64,000 bases of DNA from Armillaria gallica (taxonomy: Eukaryota; Basidiomycota; Agaricomycetes; Agaricales; Physalacriaceae). This document shows, one piece after another, positions 56,808-64,000 of this stretch (its first letter is position 1; every line of letters begins with the position of its first letter). Below the pieces are notes generated by a model. The model was not told the DNA's origin, did no database searches, and saw nothing but the letters and a program-made list of their open reading frames with translations. The stretch covers positions 1,302,001 through 1,366,000 of the forward strand of contig JBANDB010000001.1 in the NCBI GenBank assembly GCA_037576215.1. The letters run 5' to 3'. Both the position numbers and the translations under genes were made by a program.

Positions 56808-57771
56808 ATGAAGCCCTCATTTATCTTCCTATTTTGTCTCTTTTCACTTCTTTCCCAGACTCTCTCCACACGCGCCCTCATAAATATCACCGTTGACGAT
56901 ACTGACGATATGATCACCTACACGGGAATGTGGGAGGGCGATGGCAGCCACACCTCCTCGCTGGACATTGGAGGTAGTCATACTGTAAGTACCGACCGCT
57001 TAGCTACCGCCACCTTTACATTCTTGGGTGGGTCATGCCAGTGCCTATTATCATCATCGAGTTCTGACGCGTTTCCAAAGGTGTCGGTGTATGTCATGTC
57101 AGCCCTGAGTGGGCGTATAATGTCAGCGTGATGGTCACTGTCGACGACGGGCCCAGGACGATCCTCAACCTCACGGATCCGGCAGCCTCAACCACGAACC
57201 CTGGCGGCTCAGAATCCTCAGAGTCTATTGCCCGGTGGTGCATGACTGCGCTGTCCGACTCTTTGCATAAAGTCGTCATCTCAATGCCTCCTGATGGTAG
57301 CGTGGTGGTCGTGGATGGATTTATGTGAGCAACTTGCCGTTTCTTGCCTGTGGTTCTGCTCACCGCCCATATAGTTACACTGTCGATAACGGCTCTGAGA
57401 CTACTACGTCTTCTTTTGCGACTACGACTGCAACCGGCAATAGCTCTGTCAGTAGCAGCGGTTCGAGAACCAATGTCCTAGCTATTGTCCTTGGCGCTGT
57501 CCTTGGCGCTGTCCTCTGTGTCGTCGTCCCGTTGACGGCCGTCAGCTATATCTTGAAACGTCAGCGATACCGTTCAGGCGGTAGCTTCATAACGAACAAC
57601 GATACCGCAGTGGACCCATACCCGTTTCCGATAGCCTCCCCTACGCTCCCGCAGATGTCGCCCTCATCACCAGTTGCTGGTGGAAACACATGGACACCGT
57701 CACCGCCCTTGCAGCAGAGTCAGGTCAGGGAGGCGCCATTGCCACCATATAGTGCAAATTTATGTGGCTGA
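56808..57771 (+). CDS. Secretory-pathway single-pass membrane protein, intact three-exon gene
   Basis: Exons 56808-57027, 57081-57324 and 57375-57771 join through introns of 53 and 50 bp into about 286 residues. The N-terminus is a signal peptide (MKPSFIFLFCLFSLLSQTLS). The ectodomain starts INITVDDTDDMITYTGMW, keeps GGSHTVSTDRLATATFTF, and ends VVISMPPDGSVVVVDGFIY. A Ser/Thr-rich stalk and one transmembrane helix follow (VLAIVLGAVLGAVLCVVVPL), then a cytoplasmic tail with basic residues and Pro-rich PLPPYS. This is the layout of a large Agaricomycete family of type I membrane proteins with unknown ligand. A cell-wall or surface-sensing role is only a guess. Splice phases and length fit the family; no defect is seen. 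Confidence 0.8.
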
Positions 57772-58320
57772 TGCTGTAGGAGAATGGTACCGTTCACCGC
57801 CCAGACTATCCTACCTGTTCCATTGCTCTATTCCTTCTAGCATTTCCTCTCGCACCGCTTCGGTGTCCTTTTCTGTGCCCATCTTTTCTATGTCGGTCAT
57901 TTGTAGTATCTATTCATTTGTACAGTCCTTATGTGTAAGGGATGCGAATTTCTACGGAGTTATTATTGCATTATTTCTTAAGCTATGTTTACATATGATT
58001 TGCGGGGTCCCAGTGATGTGCCGGTCAGCGACTAGTCACAAAGTCAGGACCAAGTCGTTAGTCAACCAAAGGCAGGGCGTTTTTTGCCCCGACCTCTTCC
58101 CACTGCCTTTCCGTGACACCAAAGGCTCGGTACGGGACTCTGATTCTGGTCTCAGCCCTAGCGTCGTCATACCTCACGTTAAGAAGCGGTTTGATGTTCA
58201 AAAAGCGGCTCACTGTGTGAGAACATCAGACCCTTTGTAATACTTGGTCGTGCTCTGAATTCATTAAGTAGAGGGACCGCGTTTCAGATCTACCATGTCC
58301 CTGAGGAATGTCGCCGTTTA
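57772..58320. other. 3' flank, no gene seen
   Basis: T-rich sequence after the membrane-protein gene, then spacer; the frames here are shadows. Confidence 0.4.
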
Positions 58321-59494
58321 TGCGATCTCTCTTTACCAGTGCACGAAAATCCTTCTAGCCCGGTCGAGGATTTGCTCGTAGCAGCGTTCGTTTGTCGCTT
58401 GGTACTACTTGATCACCTTCTTTCCTGTGACTCGAATGAACCATTGCTACAGCCCGCAAGGCCGGCACGAGGCGCCGAGGTAGAAGACTCCCTTCGATTC
58501 GTTGAGCAACCCAACGAGATGCATACTGGTTAGTTTGCTCCATCATGCATGTAAGGGATTGTGGGAGCAATGGTAATCTCTGGGACTGGACTTTGTTCTG
58601 TGAAGGGTGTATTCTATTGACGATGATATGGCGAACTTGGTGAGCTCGTTCAGGGTTGTAAGTATGGCAACAATGATCTAAGTATCAAAGAATAGTCAGC
58701 GCTGAAATCAAGATGCAGATTAAGAAACATACCTTTGTAAAGCTTGCTCTAAACACGGTTAAGACTGCGAACGGTGAATGGCGTGCCTTCGTCTGGAGAT
58801 CTCCCGCTAGTTTGCGAAGAAAGCGCGTCTCGGGCATAGCGACTTCAGCGTCATTCCGCATGAGCTTGGTGCACCAGACAATGACGTCGCGGTTTTTCGG
58901 GAAGTTTGTCGTTATACGGGCTGTTTCTCGCAGTCTCGAACGTTGGACTCGGAGCCAAGAAAGGAGAGTATGGAGGAAGCTTTGTCGGCAGTAGTAGACG
59001 GGTCCGAGTACAACTCAGCGATCGACGCGATGTCCTTGTCGACTCTGGATCCAGCGCCTGTACACCAACCTCGCCGTCCCCGCCCTCGCTCTTCGGTTCA
59101 TCTCCATTCTCAAACCCTTCTCATCAGTCTCTGCATCCTTCCACTTCATATCGGGCTTGCGGCATGGTCCGACCTCGACGTTAAGGAACTTTTCTGCCTT
59201 GTCGCCCAAAGCTGAATAGATGAGCAGTCCGTCGAAACGAGGTGGCATAGGGAACAAAAACGATAGCAGGTTTTGTGGGGTCAAGTAGGGAGGGGAAGTG
59301 TGGTATTGAGAATGGATGTCCATGTCCAGGGGCCGTGCACTAATCGAGAAAAACCAATGGGTCCAAATCGAATAGAGGAAAAGGCACGCGCGTAGGCAAA
59401 AAGTTAAGGATAGCATGAGAGGTTGCGCCCGTCCATTCACCCAGATCGCGCGCGTTCGGTCAGAGATGCGCGTCAGCAACGACCTAAGTATCAA
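58320..59494 (-). pseudogene. brr2: BRR2 pseudogene copy I, rearranged order
   Basis: Minus strand, left-reading: a second-cassette piece comes first (ARPLDMDIHSQYHTS, near 59,340; FLNVE near 59,180). Then come N-terminal-region pieces: KNRDVIVWCTKLMRNDAEVA at ~58,905, LAGD.QTKARHSPF, and NRV*SKLYK just before the intron at 58,678-58,732. Cassette-1 pieces follow: VAILTTLNELTKF, NESKGVFYLGAVPALR and TNERCYEQILDRARR to ~58,340. A C-terminal piece has thus been placed upstream of N-terminal ones. Stops and shifts throughout. As in copies A and C, no P-loop lies between SKLYK and the AILT segment. Confidence 0.8.
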
Positions 59495-59804
59495 GGAATG
59501 ATCAGCGACAAAATCAAAACCAGTTTACGGAGCATACCTTTATTTCGGGCTTGACTTCATTCGTATTAAATCTGCAGGCAGACCACTGAATTGTATGTGG
59601 TAGGCGAGAAGCCGGAGGAAAAGTGGAGTACGGAGGTGGTCTGGTGCGGGTGTCGACGAGATGGCGGTGAAAGTTATACACTGTGACAATTCAGCCCATT
59701 GTCCAGAATTCTACGTCGTTCGTGGCGTTCATGTCGTGTCCGCAGCCTGGGCGCGTCGTTTGTGTTGTTCATTTCGTTGGTCAACGTCGGTCACGACGTC
59801 GGGC

Positions 59805-59813
59805 TATAAAAAG
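59805..59813 (+). promoter_or_regulatory. TATA box for the 59,883 gene
   Basis: TATAAAAAG lies about 70 bp upstream of an ATG in good context (CACCATGTC), followed by an AT-rich leader. Confidence 0.55.
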
Positions 59814-59882
59814 TACACCTGATTTTGACTCAAATTTCAAATATTAACGTTTATTTATAAGTTACCTATTTCACTTACCACC

Positions 59883-60283
59883 ATGTCGCCAGACGTCCAG
59901 GTATACTTGAAGCCACAACCAATCTCCTCCGTCTTTGGGCGCTCGAAATATCTACCATTTCAATGGAACCCCGACTTCAAGTATGGCCCATTTTTCGCTG
60001 GCTACGGGACGATTCCCTCCGACGCTACAGAGGTATATACCATCCACTCTCCTCACCTATCCGCTGGGATCGCGGCCTTCCACAACGAACTCATTCCCAG
60101 CCTCCAAGACGAGCCTCTTGATCCAGACAATCCTTATGGCCTAACATCTATGAATTTGTGATAACGAAGCTGAAACCAGTGACACAATTCCTACGCGACA
60201 GCAAAGACCGCGTCAATCGACTCTACCACTCGTCACTGTTGCAAGTGGAGGGTGGTCCCGAGTGTGGTCCCGCAAATGGTTAA
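59883..60283 (+). pseudogene. Orphan gene with a single frameshift
   Basis: The ATG at 59883 opens MSPDVQVYLKPQPISSVFGR.. and stays sensible to about LQDEPLDPDNP near 60,130, where the frame ends soon after. The next frame continues at once with WPNIYEFVITKLKPVTQFLR and DRVNRLYHSSLLQVEGG to a TAA at 60,281-60,283. One small indel near 60,130-60,137 would reconcile them, giving roughly 130 residues; otherwise the protein is 92 residues. An alternative is a sequencing error. Its tail overlaps the end of BRR2 copy H on the opposite strand. No family is recognised. Confidence 0.4.
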
Positions 60284-61440
60284 GGTGGACCTATATGTCG
60301 GCGCCTTCGATGTTAAGGAACCTGTCTGGTTTGGCATCTGCAGCACAGTGGATAAACAAATCGTCGACGCTGAGGAGACATTGTATCCGCAAGACGGTGT
60401 CAGGTTTTGTGGGTACATATTCAACGATGGCCAAGTATGCTGGCGTCGACGTAAAGAAGAAGGACAGTCTTGTGAATGGTTGCAAATGAATATCCATACA
60501 GTCTGGGGGCCGTCTGCTAACCTGATTGAGCAAAACCGATAAGTACCAGTCAAAGGGAGAGAAGAAGGCACGTACGTAGGCAAGAAATTAAAGATAGCAT
60601 GGGAGAGCTCATCCGCCCAGATCGTGCACGTTCGGTCAGACTCGGAGATGATGGAAGACAGCTCAACCCAACGACCCTTCTCCAGGTTGCAGATCTGGGT
60701 TCCCATTATAATGACCATTGACGTTGTTGGCTTCGTCGGCCAGAATTTCCGCGTAGCACCATCAGCTTTGACGAACTGAGTAACCGTCTCCTTCTCCACC
60801 ACTGTGTCTCTCAGGAAGGAGCGACCTTTTCGTAGAATGCACGGAAACCAGCCTAAGGAATGGTCAACGACGAAATCAAGACGCAGCTTAGGAAGCACAC
60901 CTTTCTACCGCTCGTAGTGGCTTCATCAACGTCAATAGCGTCTGACAATCCCCCTTCAGTCTACGAAGAATCCAGCCCACATGGCAACTTGAACGGCGTC
61001 GCTCCGCATGAGCTTGTACCAGACAACGGCATTGCGGTTTTTGAGGAATATTGTCGTGATAAAGGAGATCTGGTTGCCAAAGAGCTCCATGAGCTGTCTT
61101 TCGCAGTCACAGAGGTTGGACGTTGATGTTGGACTCTTTGTCGGCAGCCGGTTCGACCCTTCGAGCGATCGAGAACGATGCCCTTTTCCCTCACCGTCCC
61201 GTGCTCTTCGTCAGCTCCTTTGACTTCAATCCTTCTTTGGCCTCTTCTCCTTCTACCTCTTTGTCGAAGATCACGGCAACGCCAACCTCGTCCAAGTTGT
61301 TTATCGCCCGTTCCATATTGGGATCCAAGATCGCCTTCCTCGTCCTGAGCGCCATGCTCGGTAATCACGCTTCGATGGACTGACAATTTGAGAAAGCTGT
61401 TCGCAGGCTAGGATTGCCGGGGGCTGGGGCTGGGGTGTTG
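60240..61440 (-). pseudogene. brr2: BRR2 pseudogene copy H, rearranged order
   Basis: Minus strand, left-reading: a PNMERAI..VGVAVIF acidic region (~61,320), a CENQLM-like segment, then a block joined to the recurring intron (60,853-60,900). After this come TTSMVIIMGTQ (the SYMVIIMG motif, normally late), ADELSHAIFNFLPTYV (~60,620), CMDIHLQPF and PAYLAIVEYVPTKP, and VDDLFIHCAADAKPDRFLNI then EGADI (~60,300). The last blocks are among the best preserved BRR2 matches in the window. MVIIMG before SHAIFNF reverses their order in Brr2. Stops and frameshifts separate the pieces. Confidence 0.85.
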
Positions 61441-61449
61441 CCGTCAGGA

Positions 61450-61950
61450 TCGAAGTGCCCCGAGTAGGCGCGTAGTACCCGGATGTTCTCACGCCCCGAC
61501 CATCCATGGAACCAACATGATAGAGTCACCTGGAGCGTCGCAGCTTTGGAACGTGGAAATGATACCATATTACCAGGCGAACGTCGAAACATGACCAGAC
61601 AATGAAAGGCTCTTACACTTCCCACCACAGACATACGCTCAACGCTTCTTCTCTTGTCATGCCTAAGGGCTATCCGCAGCACAAGTTTTCACCACAGCCT
61701 CTTGCACCGTCACTCGATCTATCTACCACCTTCCTTCCTCGAAACCGCCACGAATCTTGACCGAAGGACGAAAAGGCTCGAAACTTCTATTCGTGAATTG
61801 CTAGGGGCAGTGCTGACGTCTCGTTAGCACCGCTCTTAAAATATTGGGAGAGTTGCTTCCTTCTCTACCACCATCATCCTCACGAGTCACCGTTCTTCGG
61901 GCTCCTCTTTCCCTTTCTTGTGCTCTTGGGTGTTCGTTGTTCCCGTTTCC
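61450..61950. other. No gene seen
   Basis: Spacer; short frames only. Confidence 0.35.
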
Positions 61951-61954
61951 GTGT

Positions 61955-62240
61955 GTCGTTGTTTCATGGGCCCGAGCTCCGCTGCTGATGCCGCACTGTT
62001 TCTCGAAATGGTGTGCGGCACTGTTGCACTTGTTCGGTGCCTGCGCTTTGTTGTTTCCATGGGCCCAGGTTCTGCTGCTCCTGCTGCAGCACTTTTTCTT
62101 GGATGGCGGCGTGCTTGACTTGGTGTTTGCGTTTTGTTGGTTCCGTTCCATAGGCCCTGCCGTTCCTGCTGCCCCGTGGTTCTTTGAAATTGTGTGCTGC
62201 AACATTGCGCGTCCTTGGTGCTTGCGTTTGGTTTCGGTCG
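61955..62240. repeat. Degenerate ~90 bp tandem repeat, about three units
   Basis: Units begin TTGTTTCATGGGCCC (~61,955), TTGTTTCCATGGGCCC (~62,050) and TTGGTTCCGTTCCATAGGCCC (~62,135). Each continues through GCTGCTGATGCC/GCTGCTCCTGC-like sequence to a TGC(G)CTTTG..-type end. A 191-codon plus frame and a long minus frame both cross it and are probably products of this low-complexity sequence. Confidence 0.5.
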
Positions 62241-62540
62241 TTCCTGCCCTGCCAGTTTTTCGGTCCTCTATGTTACTCGAGGTCCGTGCGTATGGCTGTA
62301 TGTTTCACAGTGTCTCACCTTACATGACCACATCCACTTATGACGTGTTACTTCGGAATGCGTCGCTGGTTCTTTGTATTTTTTTCTTCTTTTTTTCACT
62401 TGTCCCTATAACACTTTAAATCCGTGAGACGTCCTTGGCTGGCAACTGAGGATATCACAGCGGCATGGAGTGTTGTAGTCTGTGACACGTTTAGTGGCGG
62501 CACAGAATCCCGGCGTTCCTTTTTGGGACCTTGTCCGGTT

Positions 62541-62555
62541 ATCTATCTATCTATC
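62541..62555. repeat. (TATC)n short microsatellite
   Basis: Three to four units of TATC/ATCT. Confidence 0.6.
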
Positions 62556-62992
62556 TTTCGCCCGTGGCTACTTGACGCATCTCTGGATCCGTTCATCAGC
62601 TTCCTATGTGTTTGAGCAATGCTCGAATCCCGATGAACATATAGAACGACGGGGTTCAGTTTATGAGTTGCTAAAATACTGGACGCGGTTGATGCTGATT
62701 TTTAGTTAGCTCCCCTCGGGGAATCATTCTATGTACCGGTGCATCTCGTTCCGCCTGATTTCAGCCATTGGACGGTGAGAATATGAACATACTGAAGGAC
62801 GCTGTGCTAATAAATATAGAGCAGCTGGTAGCACCATATAACTCACAAGATCTTGCGAGCCCACGCAAGATCCCCGATATTGTCCAGAGATACTGAGCAT
62901 ACCGTCCGCCGTGTTTTGTTCTGCTTTTTGACCACAAACCCTCCGGATTAATATATTCTCTCCTAGGCCACACTCCTCCTAGTACCACGGTT

Positions 62993-63523
62993 ATGACATT
63001 ACCTGTCGGTCTCTTGTTTAAGCCACGACCAAAGAATGAAACAAACAGCCAATTGTATCATCACCCATGGAACCATCTACGATACCGCTTCCTCATGATC
63101 GCTATATTGTCGAAGCCAGCAGGTATTACTGGTTTTGTGGAATGCCACTCACTGCCGGGGTCAGTTCCTCGGGAAAGGCAGCTTTTCGTTCCCTTTGTAT
63201 GCCGCAAACGGGATACGGAAAACGCAATACTTGTCTTATTTAGCGCTCCTTTCGCTTACCCAAAGCAACCCTCTGTTCTCCGAATGAAAAGTAGTTTCCT
63301 TTATTCCGACCGCGGGGACACATTTCATTCCTTTTTTCCTGTCCTCTTCCTTCACCGAAAAGGGTACGGGAATTATATCATCTTTCAACTCATTTTTGTG
63401 GACTCACATTTACCATTAGAAGCTCAAATGAAATGTCACAACATTTCGAGGCCTTGTTTTTTCCGCAGGGAAAATGTAGTACCGGCTCTAACAGTGCGTT
63501 CGATCATAATGGAAAAAAGATGA
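62993..63523 (+). CDS. Long open frame of uncertain status
   Basis: An ATG-started frame of 176 codons (MTLPVGLLFKPRPKNETNSQ.., GDTFHSFFPVLFLHRKGYGN). Length is its main support. It lacks a family match, shows no intron, and its composition is not distinctive. It lies just upstream of the DUF6533-type gene and may be chance. Confidence 0.2.
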   Translation: MTLPVGLLFKPRPKNETNSQLYHHPWNHLRYRFLMIAILSKPAGITGFVECHSLPGSVPRERQLFVPFVCRKRDTENAILVLFSAPFAYPKQPSVLRMKSSFLYSDRGDTFHSFFPVLFLHRKGYGNYIIFQLIFVDSHLPLEAQMKCHNISRPCFFRRENVVPALTVRSIIMEKR

Positions 63524-63653
63524 TCAACTGTTCCGTAGGCTTCGGTACGTGAGACGATTCCTTTTCTTGGACTCGGAGAATTCCTGCAGCGGTACCTATA
63601 AAACATCGATTCTACTTCGTGATTGAGACTGCCATTCATCTCTGCGAATTGTC

Positions 63654-64000
63654 ATGTCCAATACAGACATTGAACTCCCTAACCCAATCACGCCAGCGCT
63701 GACGTCACAGTTTAAGGTCTCCCTATGCCTGTTCGCTGCTACTCTCGGTGTGAGTCTACTGCATTCTTTCCCGAGCGTGCTCTCACAACTTCGAGTAGGC
63801 ATATCTCTGGGACATTGCAATTAACTTGGAAAACGATTACCAGCTCCTCTTCAAGCACAGAATCAGGTATCCGACTGCAATTTACTACATGTCCAGGTTC
63901 GAATCTTCATCTTTCCTCGTGCATAATCATTGATTGTTTTGACATGGTAGAGTCTTCACCCTAGTTTTCATCCTCATCAACGTCGTAGTCAGAGGTAAAT
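63654..64000 (+). CDS. DUF6533-type multi-pass membrane protein, 5' part only
   Basis: Exons 63654-63749, 63799-63896 and 63951-63994 join in frame through introns of 49 and 54 bp; a further donor (GTAAAT) begins at 63,995 and the gene leaves the window. Residues 1-32 (MSNTDIELPNPITPALTSQF, VSLCLFAATLG) run into AYLWDIAINLENDYQLLFKH, then RIRYPTAIYYMSR and VFTLVFILINVVVRG. The first helix with WDI..NL..DY.LLFKH and the YP/YYMSR turn are hallmarks of DUF6533, an abundant basidiomycete seven-helix family of unknown function, often likened to GPCRs. The start is the first ATG before the motif. Confidence 0.8.

Noticed and set aside
61844..62419. 191-residue plus-strand protein
   Set aside because: It crosses a degenerate tandem repeat, is very rich in Leu/Phe/Ala, and an equally long frame exists on the other strand.
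1..64000. CRISPR array, bacterial operon or riboswitch
   Set aside because: Spliced genes, LINE and MITE content show a eukaryotic (fungal) sequence; no regularly spaced short direct repeats were seen.

Overview
The window looks like a repeat-rich accessory region of a mushroom-forming basidiomycete (Agaricomycetes). The grounds are many 45-70 bp GT..AG introns, the start of a DUF6533-type membrane protein at the right edge, F-box and HET-type pseudogenes of kinds common in Agaricomycetes, and a LINE with an endonuclease / RNase H / reverse transcriptase layout. Only a few genes look intact. Most of the sequence is pseudogene, duplicated segment or transposon.

The dominant theme is a dispersed, decayed repeat that carries pieces of the spliceosomal helicase gene BRR2, introns included, next to a decayed F-box gene. 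I count about eleven BRR2-derived stretches on both strands (near 6.6-7.3, 8.2-10.3, 24.0-25.4, 25.4-26.4, 31.4-34.1, 44.3-45.1, 50.7-52.6, 54.6-55.3, 58.3-59.5 and 60.2-61.4 kb). Several share the same internal deletions, including loss of the first cassette's P-loop. A large unit at 3.87-10.3 kb recurs at 40.99-45.48 plus 50.16-53.97 kb, where it is split by a 4.7 kb LINE, and in inverted form at 29.85-34.1 kb.

Layout. 0-3.8 kb: decayed transposon-type gene, a HET-gene 5' scrap, CpG-poor. 3.9-10.3 kb: first repeat unit. 10.6-23 kb: the main gene-bearing interval, with a four-exon orphan (14.5 kb), a small gene (15.6 kb), an orphan (20.4 kb) and two related Cys-rich/coiled-coil genes (18.9 kb on + and 21.6-23 kb on -). 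24-26.4 kb: two BRR2 pseudogene copies head to tail. 27-48.7 kb: a CpG-depleted domain holding an F-box pseudogene with three TGA stops, the inverted repeat unit, a 2.04 kb long-TIR element with nested MITEs and target-site duplications, a HET pseudogene with three stops, the left half of the second repeat unit and the RT half of the LINE. 48.7-54 kb: CpG returns, with the LINE endonuclease/RNase H and the right half of the second unit. 54.5-61.5 kb: more BRR2 scraps around an intact signal-peptide/single-TM gene (56.8 kb) and a frameshifted orphan with a clear TATA box (59.9 kb). 63.65 kb to the edge: start of the DUF6533 gene.

Premature stops in the CpG-poor domain are nearly all one C-to-T or G-to-A step from the expected codon, and paired repeat copies differ mainly as CG versus TG/CA. 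This fits cytosine-methylation decay confined to a domain. All family names come from reading translations by eye; no database search was run.
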